From assembly GCF_023923225.1 (NCBI RefSeq), contig NZ_CP099489.1:4030001-4094000 (forward strand): a DNA stretch of 64,000 nucleotides. Reading direction: 5' to 3'. The notes under the pieces are model-generated. The model ran no database searches. It had not been told where the DNA came from and was given only the letters and a program-made list of their open reading frames with translations. Position 1 is the first letter of the stretch, and each line of letters starts with the position of its first letter. This DNA is from Ornithinimicrobium faecis. GTDB lineage: Bacteria > Actinomycetota > Actinomycetes > Actinomycetales > Dermatophilaceae. This document shows positions 54,519 through 63,283 of this stretch, piece by piece. A program made the translations under genes and the position numbers.

Positions 54519-54565
54519 GGGTGCCCACCCGACACGAACAGGGGGTGTCGGGTGGGCACCCCTTT
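54519..54565 (+). terminator. Strong terminator upstream of holin-like gene
   Basis: GGGTGCCCACCCGACAC (54519-54535) and GTGTCGGGTGGGCACCC (54545-54561) form a perfect 17-base stem with a 9-base loop, followed by CTTTAT. It lies 300 bases past acs, so it ends either an unusually long acs transcript or a separate RNA. Confidence 0.88.
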
Positions 54566-54690
54566 ATGTCCAGCCGAGGTTCTCGCCGCCGTTAACGTGA
54601 TGTCCGGCCGGGACTCCAACCACCATCAGTCTGTGGGCCGGGTGTGCCATCGGGCTGTGGCACAGGCCTTCACGCGTTAGGGTCGTGATC

Positions 54691-55119
54691 ATGACGACCG
54701 GCAACCAGACACCCGAGCGGACTATCGGGCAACTCGTCTCCGACGTGACGACCGACATGTCCACCATCGTCCGCAGTGAGATCGAGCTCGCCAAGACCGA
54801 GGTGACCGAGGGCGTCACCAAGTTGGGCAAGGGCATCGTGTTCTTTGCCATCGCTGGCGTGCTCGCCCTCTACATGCTCGGCCTCCTCCTACTGGCAGGC
54901 GCCTGGGGCATCGAGGCGGCAGGCCTGCCCATGTGGGCCGGGCTGCTCATCGTGTCCGGCGTGCTGCTGCTGATCATCGGCGGACTGGGACTCGCTGGCT
55001 ATCTGCAGGTGAACAAGGCCCAGCCGAAGCCCGTCAAGGCCATCAACAACGCCGAGCAGACCGTGAACTCGCTGAAGGCGGCTGTGAAGCCGCAGGACAA
55101 GGGCACGACAGCAGCCTGA
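54691..55119 (+). CDS. Phage-holin-superfamily (holin-X) membrane protein
   Basis: A 142-residue protein. An amphipathic N-terminus (RTIGQLVSDVTTDMSTIVRSEIELAKTEVTEG) precedes two membrane segments (about 55-75 and 82-105). This is the actinobacterial holin-X / DUF1469 pattern. Such proteins are chromosomal and no lysis genes are nearby, so a phage role is unlikely. ATG at 54691, with an in-frame GTG six bases earlier. Confidence 0.8.
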   Translation: MTTGNQTPERTIGQLVSDVTTDMSTIVRSEIELAKTEVTEGVTKLGKGIVFFAIAGVLALYMLGLLLLAGAWGIEAAGLPMWAGLLIVSGVLLLIIGGLGLAGYLQVNKAQPKPVKAINNAEQTVNSLKAAVKPQDKGTTAA

Positions 55120-55174
55120 GCCCCCGCGCTCGAGCCCGTCCGCATGTCGGGCCCGCGACAGGTGGTCCCATCCC

Positions 55175-55272
55175 GTGCACCCAGACCGGCAACGTGAGCA
55201 TCGTCAGAGATCAGCAGCGCCCTGACCTGCACCTTTGCTTGATGCGTCCTGACGTTGCCTGTCTGAATGCAC
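55175..55272. repeat. 98-base inverted-repeat element, copy B
   Basis: Second copy of the element at 10181-10278. Left end GTGCACCCAGACCGGCAACG and right end CGTTGCCTGTCTGAATGCAC are near-complementary. It aligns to copy A over 98 bases without gaps: both ends and the central CCCTGACC agree, and the intervening parts differ. Again it lies between convergent genes (holin-like and nudix). Confidence 0.7.
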
Positions 55273-55327
55273 GCCCCGCCATGGAGATGGAGGTGCGGCC
55301 CACGGTCGCGGTCCGCGGTGGCGAGGC

Positions 55328-56035
55328 TCAGGCGTTGCGTGCGCCGAGCCCTTCCGGGAGCGCGCGCACGTCTGACTCATCCCACGGGACGTCCCAGCCA
55401 GCCACGTGCAGCACGTCGGCCAGCACCATCGCGGTGAAGCCCCAGACCAGGAGGCCACCGGCGTTGAAGGCTGGGCCCACCCACCCGCTCGGACTCCCGA
55501 CGCGGAACCGGTTGGCCGGGTCCACCAGGTCCGCGATGCGGACCTGCAGGACACTGGCCACCTCGGCGGGCTCACGGGCCCACACCCTGCCTGGGCGCGG
55601 CCACCAGCCCAGGACCGGTGAGACGTCGTGCGAGCTCACCGACAGGTTGAGCGGGGGCAGGATCCCCGCCACCTCCACGGTCTCCGGCTCGACACCGACC
55701 TCCTCGTTGGTCTCGCGCAGGGCCGTGGCCACGAGATCGTGGTCGGTGGGCTCGGCGCGGCCACCAGGAAACGACACCTGGCCCGGGTGCGAGCGCAGAG
55801 TGTGCGCCCGCTCGGTGAGCAGGATCGAGATGTCCTCCAGCGCGACCGGCTCCGGCGCACTGGCCGGCTGGGTCGAGCCGCGGGTCCCCGCGCCCGTGGG
55901 CGCGAAGAGGAGCAGCACGGCGGACTGCCGGTGACCCGGCTGGCCGGTGGGCGGCAGCTCTCGCTGAAAGGGCCGGACACGAGTCGGATTGCTGGCGTGC
56001 TCAACCAGCCCAGAGAGCCAGGCTGGCACCGTCAC
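55328..56035 (-). CDS. Nudix hydrolase, CoA-pyrophosphatase type
   Basis: A 235-residue hydrolase. The Nudix box [25 protein letters not shown] is near residue 95, preceded by [19 protein letters not shown], a motif of CoA pyrophosphatases (NudL-like). GTG at 56035 overlaps the nth stop (GTGA). It sits next to nth, as Rv3672c does near Rv3674c. Confidence 0.88.
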   Translation of the reverse strand: MTVPAWLSGLVEHASNPTRVRPFQRELPPTGQPGHRQSAVLLLFAPTGAGTRGSTQPASAPEPVALEDISILLTERAHTLRSHPGQVSFPGGRAEPTDHDLVATALRETNEEVGVEPETVEVAGILPPLNLSVSSHDVSPVLGWWPRPGRVWAREPAEVASVLQVRIADLVDPANRFRVGSPSGWVGPAFNAGGLLVWGFTAMVLADVLHVAGWDVPWDESDVRALPEGLGARNA

Positions 56036-56784
56036 CGGGGAGGAGCCGTTCGGACCAGCTTGGCGGCCTTGTCCGGATCGGTCTCGCCGACGCCATAGGA
56101 CGGGCACAGTCGCGCGATCGGGCAGGCGCCGCACGCGGCCTTCTTGGCGTGGCAGGTGCGCCGCCCGTGGAAGACCAGGACGTGGGAGAGCTGCGTCCAG
56201 TCCTTGCGCGGGATCAGCGCGCCGACGGCGTGCTCGACCTTGACCGGGTCCTCCTCCGCCGTCCACCCGAAGCGGCGGGCGAGGCGTCCGAAGTGCGTGT
56301 CGACCGTGATGCCCGGCACGCCGAACGCATTGCCCAGGACCACGTTGGCCGTCTTGCGGCCCACCCCGGGCAGTTTGACCAGGTCGACCATCCGACCCGG
56401 CACCTCTCCGTCGTGCTGCTCCATCAGGGCGACCCCGAGTTTGAGCAGGGACTCGGTCTTGGCCCGAAAGAACCCGGTCGAGGCGATGATCGTCTCGACG
56501 TCGGTCCGGTCGGCGCCAGCGAGGGCGCGGGCATCGGGATAGCGACGGAACAACTCGGGGGTCACCAGATTGACGCGCACATCGGTCGTCTGGGCCGACA
56601 GGACCGTGGCCACCAGCAGCTCAAAGGGGTTGGTGAAGTCCAACTCGCAGTGGGCATCCGGATAGCGCTCAGCGAGCAGACGATACATCCGGCGAGCCCT
56701 GCGAGTGAGCGCCAACGGGGTCTCTCCGGTGGGTGTGTCAAGCGTCTGGGTCACGCCTCCAACCATAGACATCGACTGGGACAC
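56032..56784 (-). CDS. nth: Endonuclease III
   Basis: Bifunctional DNA glycosylase/AP lyase that removes oxidised pyrimidines, 250 residues. The helix-hairpin-helix [13 protein letters not shown] carries the catalytic Lys (near 150), and the catalytic Asp is in [13 protein letters not shown]. The [4Fe-4S] ligands are C-x6-C-x2-C-x5-C in [17 protein letters not shown]. The start is uncertain: GTG 56784 or the ATGs at codons 5 and 7. It is divergent from crp. Confidence 0.95.
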   Translation of the reverse strand: MSQSMSMVGGVTQTLDTPTGETPLALTRRARRMYRLLAERYPDAHCELDFTNPFELLVATVLSAQTTDVRVNLVTPELFRRYPDARALAGADRTDVETIIASTGFFRAKTESLLKLGVALMEQHDGEVPGRMVDLVKLPGVGRKTANVVLGNAFGVPGITVDTHFGRLARRFGWTAEEDPVKVEHAVGALIPRKDWTQLSHVLVFHGRRTCHAKKAACGACPIARLCPSYGVGETDPDKAAKLVRTAPPR

Positions 56785-56813
56785 TCGACACGACGCGGTG
56801 TCTTAGTGGCAGG

Positions 56814-57500
56814 ATGACCACCGTGGACCGTCAAGTCGTGAAGAAGACACCGCTGTTTGCGGCCTTGGACGACGAGACCGCAATGCGGCTCGCCGACTCG
56901 ATGACGCCTCTGCGTGTGGCGCGCGGGGAGTCAGTGTTCGAGGAGGGTGACCCGGGCGACTCGCTCTATGTCATCGTCACGGGCAAGATGAAGCTGGCTA
57001 GGACCAGCGGCGACGGACGCGAGAGTCTGCTCTCGGTCCTCGGCCCCGGCGAGATGTTCGGTGAGCTGAGCCTGTTCGACCCCGGCCCCCGACTCACCAG
57101 CGCTCGTGCCGTGGCAGAGGCCGAGCTGATGTCGCTGGGCAACGCCGACCTGCGTGCCTTCCTCGACGGCCACCCCGAGGTCGCCATGATGATGCTGGCG
57201 GGCCTGGCCCGGCGGCTGCGGCGCACCAACGAGGACATGTCAGACCTGGTCTTCACCGACGTCCCCGGCCGCGTGGCCAAGGCACTGCTCGACCTGTCGG
57301 TGCGCTTCGGCAAGCGGACCGATCAGGGAGTCAAGGTGGCCCACGACCTCACGCAGGAGGAGTTGGCCCAGTTGGTCGGCGCCTCCCGCGAGACCGTCAA
57401 CAAGGCGCTCGCCGACTTCGCGACCCGCGGATGGCTGGTGCTGGGCGCCAAGTCGGTGACCCTGATCGACCTCGAGCGGCTGCGGCGCCGCTCCCGCTGA
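56814..57500 (+). CDS. crp: CRP/FNR-family cAMP-responsive regulator
   Basis: Global regulator, 228 residues. The cyclic-nucleotide domain includes GDPGDSLYVIVTGKMKL and GEMFGELSLFDPGPRLTSARA (near 80-100). The helix-turn-helix is TQEELAQLVGASRETVNKALADFATRGWL (near 180-208). It is close to Crp (Rv3676) and GlxR, which respond to cAMP. ATG 56814, or GTG at 56823 three codons on. Confidence 0.94.
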   Translation: MTTVDRQVVKKTPLFAALDDETAMRLADSMTPLRVARGESVFEEGDPGDSLYVIVTGKMKLARTSGDGRESLLSVLGPGEMFGELSLFDPGPRLTSARAVAEAELMSLGNADLRAFLDGHPEVAMMMLAGLARRLRRTNEDMSDLVFTDVPGRVAKALLDLSVRFGKRTDQGVKVAHDLTQEELAQLVGASRETVNKALADFATRGWLVLGAKSVTLIDLERLRRRSR

Positions 57501-57521
57501 CCCAGGGGACCACCGACCGGG

Positions 57522-58322
57522 CTAACTCCCGGCGTCCAGATAGTCCAGCTGCGCCAGCACGCTCTGCCGGGCGGCGGGCCACACGTTGCGCGGCACCTCG
57601 GCATACACCTCGGCGACGACCAGGTCCGCCAACTCGGAGCGAGGCCGGTCCTGCTGCCCCACGGTCGCCTCGCGGACCTGAGCTAACCGCTCCTGGCGAT
57701 GGTCGGCATACTGCCGCACCGTGGCAGCGGCGTCGGGCAGCACCGGGCCGTGGCCCGGTGCCAGGGTGGTGACCGACCCGGTGGTCAGGTCTGCGATCTT
57801 CTCCAGGGTGTCCAGGTATGCCGACAGCTGGCCATCAGGATGCGCCACCACGGTCGTGCCTCGGCCCAGGATGGTGTCACCGGTGAACAGGATCCCGTCC
57901 TCCTCGAGCAGGAAGCACACCGAGGCCATCGTGTGACCCGGCGTGAGCACGGTGCGCAGGCGCAGCCCACCGATCTCGAACAGCTCTCCGTCGGAGACCG
58001 GCTCGGCTCCCGGGAAGTTGCCCCGCAACGGCGCACCGGTCAGCTCACCGAAGCGCTCCAGGGACTGTGCGTGGTCCCAGTGCTCGTGGGTGAACAGCAC
58101 GAGTCCGACGCGGGCGCCGCGGGCGGCGACGTCGGTCAGGACCTGCTGCAGGTGCTCCTCGTCGAGGGGTCCCGGGTCGATCACGACCGCCTCGTCGGCT
58201 CCGGGCGCGGACAGGATCCAGGTGTTGGTGCCCTCCAACGTCATCGGGCTGGGGTTGGGGCACAGGGTGCAGGTCACGCGCTCGTTGAGCGGGCCACCGG
58301 TCCACGGGGTCATGACGGGCAA
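57522..58322 (-). CDS. Metallo-beta-lactamase fold hydrolase
   Basis: A 266-residue protein of the LACTB2-like group. Metal ligands are in FTHEHWDHAQS (near 75), PGHTMASVCF, GDTILGRGTT and APGHGPVLPDA. EGTNTWIL near the N-terminus is shared with ribonuclease-like members. The C-terminal helical domain is normal for this group. Substrate unknown. It begins the MBL-nudix-RidA-DUF4177 minus-strand cluster beside crp, as Rv3677c does. Confidence 0.88.
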   Translation of the reverse strand: MPVMTPWTGGPLNERVTCTLCPNPSPMTLEGTNTWILSAPGADEAVVIDPGPLDEEHLQQVLTDVAARGARVGLVLFTHEHWDHAQSLERFGELTGAPLRGNFPGAEPVSDGELFEIGGLRLRTVLTPGHTMASVCFLLEEDGILFTGDTILGRGTTVVAHPDGQLSAYLDTLEKIADLTTGSVTTLAPGHGPVLPDAAATVRQYADHRQERLAQVREATVGQQDRPRSELADLVVAEVYAEVPRNVWPAARQSVLAQLDYLDAGS

Positions 58323-58340
58323 CTCTCCTTGCGGTCGGTC

Positions 58341-59222
58341 TCAGATCCTCGCTGCGACGGTCGGGGGCAACCCGTTGCCGTCCTCGTCGATCGGCGCACG
58401 CATCCACAGCGCGTCGTCGTGCTCGACCGGGGCGGGCAGGACGGGCCACACCCGCTCGGCGGGCCGGAGGGCGTCGTCCAGGCTCGCGGCGCGCGCCAGC
58501 TGCTCGATCATCACGCGCGTGGGTGGCAGCATCCGGTGCTCGCCCGCGTCGTTGGCGGCCAACAGTTGCTCGGGGGCGGCCCAGAGCACTTCGGTGGCCT
58601 CCGAGCTGCGGTCGTCCGCAATCTGACCCTCGGGCAGGCGCGCGACGAAGAACCGGGTGTTGAAGCGCTTGGGCTGCAGTTCCGGGGTGATCCAGTGCGC
58701 CCGCAGGCTCAGCAGGTCGGTGCGCAACACCAGGTTGCGCCGGATCAGCAGCTCGGCGAACGACTGCTCACGCGACAGCAGCGCGTCCCGCTCCTCGTCC
58801 CAGACCGGGTCGGTCAGGTCGGCGACGATCGACCTCGCATCGGGGCCGGCGAGCAGCACCCCACACTCCTCGAAGACCTCGCGGGCCGCGGCGATGACCA
58901 GCTCACGGGCCTGCTCGACCGACGTGTTCATCCGGCGCGCCCACTCCTGCGGGTCAGGACCGGCCCACGGCACGTCGGGGTCCGCGTCCCGGGGGTCCAC
59001 TCCCCCGCCGGGGAACGCCAGCATGTTGGCGGCGAACGCCATCGTGGCGGCCCGCTTGAGCACGAAGAGCTCGGGCCCGTCGGTGCCGGTGCCAGGGCGC
59101 AGCAGCATGACCGTGGCGGACGCCTTGGCGGGAGCAGGCTCCTCGACAGTGCCGCCAGCCTCGGACCCGCCAGGGACCGTCCGCCGAAGCCCCGCGGGCA
59201 TCGGGAAGTCGCGATAGGTCAC
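58341..59222 (-). CDS. Nudix hydrolase (NUDT19-like, split Nudix box)
   Basis: A 293-residue protein. LAFPGGGVDPRDAD and AAAREVFEECGVLL carry the two halves of the Nudix box with an insertion of about 30 residues between, as in NUDT7/19-type hydrolases. The N-terminal VMLLRPGTGTDGPELFVLKRAATMAFAANM is also typical. Possible substrates are acyl-CoAs. GTG at 59222 lies three bases past the ridA-like stop. Confidence 0.82.
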   Translation of the reverse strand: MTYRDFPMPAGLRRTVPGGSEAGGTVEEPAPAKASATVMLLRPGTGTDGPELFVLKRAATMAFAANMLAFPGGGVDPRDADPDVPWAGPDPQEWARRMNTSVEQARELVIAAAREVFEECGVLLAGPDARSIVADLTDPVWDEERDALLSREQSFAELLIRRNLVLRTDLLSLRAHWITPELQPKRFNTRFFVARLPEGQIADDRSSEATEVLWAAPEQLLAANDAGEHRMLPPTRVMIEQLARAASLDDALRPAERVWPVLPAPVEHDDALWMRAPIDEDGNGLPPTVAARI

Positions 59223-59225
59223 GGC

Positions 59226-59699
59226 TCAGGCCGAGACCGCGACAGTGATCTCCACCTCGACGGGGGTGTCCAGCGGGAGCACGGCCACGCCCACGGCGGA
59301 GCGGGCGTGGATGCCCGCGTCTCCGAAGGCCTCGCCGAGCAGCTCGCTCGCGCCGTTGATGACGCCGGGCTGACCGGTGAAGGACGGGTCGCTGGCCACG
59401 AAGCCGACAACCTTGACGACGCGGGTGACCTTGTCCAGGTCACCGACGAGCGACTTGACGGCAGCGATCGCGTTGAGGGCGCACAGGCCCGCGAGCCGCT
59501 TGGCCTCGTCGGGGTCGACCAGGCCCTCGCCCTCACCGACCTTGCCCGTGCCAGCCAGCGCGCCGTCCACCATCGGCAGCTGACCGGAGGTGTAGACGAG
59601 CTCGCCCTGCTGGAGGGCGGGGACGTAGGCGGCGACCGGTGGCACGACCTCGGGCACCGTGTGCCCCAGCGCGGCCAGGCGCTCCTCGACGGCGCTCAT
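59226..59699 (-). CDS. RidA-family (YjgF/YER057c) protein
   Basis: A 157-residue protein. YTSGQLPMVDG near residue 37, GEAFGDAGIHARSAVGVAVLPLDTPVEVEI and the central ALNAIAAVKSLVGDLDKVTRVVKV are RidA-family features. The usual substrate-binding Arg of RidA (R105 region) is seen as HARSAVGV. RidA hydrolyses reactive enamines. The ATG overlaps the DUF4177 stop (ATGA). Confidence 0.9.
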   Translation of the reverse strand: MSAVEERLAALGHTVPEVVPPVAAYVPALQQGELVYTSGQLPMVDGALAGTGKVGEGEGLVDPDEAKRLAGLCALNAIAAVKSLVGDLDKVTRVVKVVGFVASDPSFTGQPGVINGASELLGEAFGDAGIHARSAVGVAVLPLDTPVEVEITVAVSA

Positions 59700-59851
59700 G
59701 CCTTCTCTCGCTTCAGATAGGCGACGAGGTTGCCGCCGTCCGGACCCTGGAGGACCTGGACGAGCTCCCAGCCGTCCTCCCCCCACTGGTCGAGGATCTG
59801 CTTGGTGGCGTGCACGATGAGCGGCACGGTTGCGTATTCCCAGTTGGCCAT
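59696..59851 (-). CDS. DUF4177 small protein
   Basis: A 51-residue protein: MANWEYATVPLIVHATKQIL, then WGEDGWELVQVLQG and YLKREKA. The W-E-Y start and the GEDGWELV core are DUF4177 features. Function unknown. It lies directly upstream of ridA-like with ATGA overlap, and heads the cluster. Confidence 0.85.
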   Translation of the reverse strand: MANWEYATVPLIVHATKQILDQWGEDGWELVQVLQGPDGGNLVAYLKREKA

Positions 59852-59949
59852 GGCACGACTCTAGCGACCCTGCCCCGCGGACCGACAGGGCGTCGCGGCC
59901 ACGTTCTTCCACCATGCGCTCGGTGGCCAGGATCCTCAGCTGCTCGCGC

Positions 59950-60089
59950 GCTCGGTCGGGGCTGAGAGCACCACACCACGCGCACAGTGGGAGTCAGATC
60001 TCGCCACACCACGCGCTCAGTCGGGGCTGAGAGCACCACACCACGCGCTCAGTCGGGGCTGAGAGCGCCACACCACGCGCTCGGTCGAA
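59950..60089. repeat. 32-base tandem repeat upstream of the DUF4177 operon
   Basis: Units beginning CACACCACGCGC start at 59972 (33 bases), 60005, 60037 (32 each) and 60069 (partial), with a partial unit before (59950-59971). Two are nearly identical (CTCAGTCGGGGCTGAGAGC core). Each full unit contains a small dyad, CTCAG..CTGAG. No spacers are present, so it is not CRISPR. It fills the gap between the DUF4177 start and the oxidase stop. Confidence 0.88.
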
Positions 60090-60103
60090 TGTGTGGGGGG
60101 CGG

Positions 60104-61384
60104 TTAGCGGGTGGGGGTCAGGGGGCGGAGGGCGTCGGGGGCGCGGCCGGTGACGATCTGCTCGGCCAGCAGCCGCGCGGTGGCCGGGCCCTGGCACATG
60201 CCCCACATGCCGTGTCCGCCGTGCACCCAGACACCGGGGGCCTTCGTCGGGCCGACCAGGGGCAGCCCGTCGACGGTCACCGGACGGGCGCCGACCCACT
60301 CGTCCTGACGGTCGGACAGGTCCAGTCCCTCGACCAGCGGCATGGCGTTCTCGACGATCGACTCGATGCGCTGCGGATAGAGCGGTGCGTCCGTCGGCTG
60401 GAACTCCATCGTCCCGCCCATCCGGATCCGGCCGGTGTCGCCCAGCGGGGTGCACACGATCCGCTCATAGGGGAAGTAGATCGGGTTGTTCACCTGCTTG
60501 CCGTCGGTGGGCTGAGACACCGAGAACGAATAGCCGCGACCGGCCCGCAGACTGGTGCGCACGCCATACTGCTTGGCCAGCGTGGGCAGCCAGGCACCGG
60601 TGGCCAGCACCACGGCGTCCCCGTGCACCGGGGCGGCACCGACCAGGTCGACGAAGATGCCACCGGGCCCGTGCCGCAGGCCGCGCACGTCGGCACCCTC
60701 CCTGACCTCACCCCCACGGGAGCGGACCGCGTCAGCCAGCGCCGCGACATACGCCCCGGGGTTCATGAACCGCTGACCGTCGATCCGGATGGCCCGGCTG
60801 ACGTTGGAGGAGACCACCGGCGCCAGCTCGGCCAGCTGCGACAGCGGCACGTCGCTGGCCTCCAGCTCGAGCCCAGCCTCGCGGATGTGGTCGAACTCGA
60901 GGAGCAGCCCGTCGGCGTGCTCGCCCTCCTGGAAGGCGGCCAGGATCGGCCCGCTGCGCAGCGCCGCGTGCATCCCGGGGTCGGTCTCCAGCTCGTCATA
61001 GGCATCCAGGGCGGCAATGTTGAGCGGGGCGAGGGCGGCCATCGTCTTGCGCCAGGTCGGGCCGGTGCAGCGGGCCGCGAAGCGCAGCAGGAAGCTCCAC
61101 AGGGGCGGGTCGAGACTGATCGGCACGTGCAGCGGCGCGGAGGGATCGAGCACTGCCTTCATGCCGTATTTGAGGACCGCGGGCTCGGCCAGCGGGATCG
61201 CCATCGCCGGCGTGATCCACCCGGCGTTGCCCCACGAGGCCCCAGCGGCGACCGCCGAACGCTCAAGGACGGTGACCTGCACCCCCCGCTGCTGGAGGAA
61301 CCAGGCGGTGGACAGACCCACCATGCCGGCCCCGACGACGATCACATGCTCAGGAGCAGCCTTGCTCAGCGGCGACATTGCCAT
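60104..61384 (-). CDS. FAD-dependent D-amino-acid dehydrogenase-like oxidase
   Basis: A 426-residue DAO-family flavoprotein. HVIVVGAGMVGLSTAWFLQQRGVQVTVLE (near residue 12) is the Rossmann FAD site, and SWGNAGWITPAMAIPLAEP is typical of DadA. GRGYSFSVSQPT and the C-terminal EWVGARPVTVDGLPLVGPT..GHGMWGMCQGPATARLLAE complete the fold. D-amino acids are the likely substrates. ATG at 61384 was chosen because upstream residues overlap the divergent gene. Confidence 0.87.
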   Translation of the reverse strand: MAMSPLSKAAPEHVIVVGAGMVGLSTAWFLQQRGVQVTVLERSAVAAGASWGNAGWITPAMAIPLAEPAVLKYGMKAVLDPSAPLHVPISLDPPLWSFLLRFAARCTGPTWRKTMAALAPLNIAALDAYDELETDPGMHAALRSGPILAAFQEGEHADGLLLEFDHIREAGLELEASDVPLSQLAELAPVVSSNVSRAIRIDGQRFMNPGAYVAALADAVRSRGGEVREGADVRGLRHGPGGIFVDLVGAAPVHGDAVVLATGAWLPTLAKQYGVRTSLRAGRGYSFSVSQPTDGKQVNNPIYFPYERIVCTPLGDTGRIRMGGTMEFQPTDAPLYPQRIESIVENAMPLVEGLDLSDRQDEWVGARPVTVDGLPLVGPTKAPGVWVHGGHGMWGMCQGPATARLLAEQIVTGRAPDALRPLTPTR

Positions 61385-61442
61385 GCTCGGACCGTACCAA
61401 CCCAAGGCGCTCGGGCGACAGGTGGCCCGCGACTGCGACAGA

Positions 61443-62267
61443 ATGGTCCTCGTGTCCCGTGATGTCCTGACCCGTGCTTCGCGTGAGCCGGACCGCACCG
61501 TGACGTTCGGACCAACCACCACCGACCTGTATGACGTGTGGCTGGGTCCCGCAGCGGAGGTCACCGTGGTCCTGGTGCACGGGGGGTTCTGGCGGGCGCA
61601 GTGGGACCGCGCTCACCTGCGACCGTTGGCCACGGCACTGGCCGATGCCGGCCTCACGGTGGCGCTGCCCGAGTATCGCCGCACCGGGATGCCCGGCGGC
61701 ACCTGGCCGGGACCCGGCAGCGACCTCGCTGCGGCGCTGACCGCCATCCGCGCCGACGACACCCTGCCGGAGCCGACCGTGCTGGTCGGCCACTCGGCGG
61801 GTGGTCATCTGGCGGTGTGGCTGTTGCACCGTCCCGAAGGGGCCGGGCTGCTCGGCGCGGTGAGCCTGGCCGGGTGCCTGGACCTGCGGATGATCGGCCG
61901 CCTCGGCCTCGACGACGGCGCGGCCGATGACCTGATGGGTGGCACCGACTGGCACGACGCCCCCTTCCTCGGGGCCGACCCGATGGACCTCGGCCCGACC
62001 CCCAGCACGGTCGCCCTGGTGCACGGGGACGCCGATGATCGGGTGCCGCTGGCCGTCTCGGAGTCGTGGATGACCCAGTGCGGCACGCCGGGGCGCGACA
62101 CCCTGACCGTGCTCGAGGACACCGACCACTTCGACCTGATCGACCCCGAGTCGAGCGCGTGGCCCGTCCTGCTCGAGCACCTTGGCGCACTCAGCACATC
62201 GCACCCCAGGGCGGCAACCCGCGGGTCGGCGCGGCACGAGACGTCGTCACCCGAGTCGACATCATGA
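61443..62267 (+). CDS. Alpha/beta hydrolase (kynurenine-formamidase-like)
   Basis: A 274-residue hydrolase. VVLVHGGFWRAQWDR (HGGxW oxyanion motif), VLVGHSAGGHLAVWLL (nucleophile Ser), VHGDADDRVPL (Asp) and EDTDHFDLIDP (His) give a complete triad. The HGGFW/GHSAG pairing is like kynurenine formamidases and related esterases. The last about 20 residues (HPRAATRGSARHETSSPE) look like an unconserved extension. ATG 61443 or GTG 61452. Its stop overlaps the ArsA-like ATG (ATGA). Confidence 0.82.
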   Translation: MVLVSRDVLTRASREPDRTVTFGPTTTDLYDVWLGPAAEVTVVLVHGGFWRAQWDRAHLRPLATALADAGLTVALPEYRRTGMPGGTWPGPGSDLAAALTAIRADDTLPEPTVLVGHSAGGHLAVWLLHRPEGAGLLGAVSLAGCLDLRMIGRLGLDDGAADDLMGGTDWHDAPFLGADPMDLGPTPSTVALVHGDADDRVPLAVSESWMTQCGTPGRDTLTVLEDTDHFDLIDPESSAWPVLLEHLGALSTSHPRAATRGSARHETSSPESTS

Positions 62268-63283
62268 CCTGGCACGGCGGTGAGGGGTCCCCGCGACTGC
62301 ACATCGTCACGGGCAAGGGCGGCACCGGCAAGACGACGGTGGCCGCGGCCCTGGCGACCGCGCTCGCCCAGGATGGCCAGCGGGTGCTGCTCGTGGAGAC
62401 CGAGGAGCGACAGGGCATCAGCCAGGTGCTCGACGTCGCGCCGCTGGGCACACAGGAGATCGAGGTCTCCTCCGGGCTGGACGGCGGTGAGGTCTGGGGT
62501 CTGTCGATCGAGGCGGGGGCGGCGCTGGTGGAGTATCTGCGCCTGTTCTATCGCCTCGGCCGCGCCGGCGACCTGCTGCACAAGATGGGTGCCATCGAGT
62601 TCGCCACGACCATCGCGCCCGGCGTCCGGGACGTGCTGATCGGCGGCAAGATCTATGAGTCCGTGCGGCGCACCGCCTCCGGTCGCGCCCCGGGCAGGCG
62701 GAGCCGCCCCGACGAGCCACCGGCCTATGACGCGGTCGTGCTGGACGCCCCGCCGACCGGCCGGGTGGGACGTTTCCTCGACGTCACCGGACAGCTGGCC
62801 GACCTGGCCAGGGTCGGGCCGATCCGCAACCAGGCCGACTCGATCCACCAGTTGCTGCACTCCGACACGACGCTCGTGCACCTGGTCACGCTGCTGGAGC
62901 AACTGCCGGTCCAGGAGACCCTTGACGCGGTCGAGTCCCTCACCGACGACAGCCTGCGGGTCGGGACCCTCATCGTCAACCAGGCCCGCGACGCCGAGGT
63001 CCGCGCGTCGGTCGACCTGGTCGCCGACCGCGAGCCCGACCCGTCCGTGCTGACCGAGCAGCTGGAGTCAGTCGGCATCCGCACCTCCCCCACGATGATC
63101 GAGGGTCTCGTGCAGACCGCCGCCGACGCCGTGGCCCGCCGCGACCTGGAGACCTCCCTCGAGGACTCCGTGGTCGCTGCCGGGCGGCCGGTGCTGACCC
63201 TGCCGCACCTGCTCGACGGGGTCGGCCCCGATGCGGTGCGCCGACTGGCTGCCGAGCTCGCGGCCCAGGGGGTGGGCTCATGA
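62264..63283 (+). CDS. ArsA/GET3-family ATPase, first paralogue
   Basis: A 339-residue ATPase. The deviant Walker [17 protein letters not shown] is at about residues 16-31. [35 protein letters not shown] (Walker B, D-x-P-P-T-G) and the ArsA-type C-terminus follow. It corresponds to Rv3679. The two actinobacterial ATPases are probably a heteromeric pair; their role is not arsenite export and no ArsB is nearby. ATGA overlap with both neighbours indicates tight coupling. Confidence 0.9.
   Translation: MTWHGGEGSPRLHIVTGKGGTGKTTVAAALATALAQDGQRVLLVETEERQGISQVLDVAPLGTQEIEVSSGLDGGEVWGLSIEAGAALVEYLRLFYRLGRAGDLLHKMGAIEFATTIAPGVRDVLIGGKIYESVRRTASGRAPGRRSRPDEPPAYDAVVLDAPPTGRVGRFLDVTGQLADLARVGPIRNQADSIHQLLHSDTTLVHLVTLLEQLPVQETLDAVESLTDDSLRVGTLIVNQARDAEVRASVDLVADREPDPSVLTEQLESVGIRTSPTMIEGLVQTAADAVARRDLETSLEDSVVAAGRPVLTLPHLLDGVGPDAVRRLAAELAAQGVGS

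Noticed and set aside
54691..55119. Prophage remnant around the holin-like gene
   Set aside because: No other phage genes are nearby and this holin-X family is a normal chromosomal gene in actinobacteria.
59950..60089. CRISPR-like array before the DUF4177 operon
   Set aside because: Same reason: direct tandem units of 32 bases with no spacers.
60200..60250. Extra copy of the 98-base element (GTGCACCCAGAC near 60220, and again near 26690)
   Set aside because: Both are inside coding sequences (VWVHG-type motifs) and lack the matching right arm.
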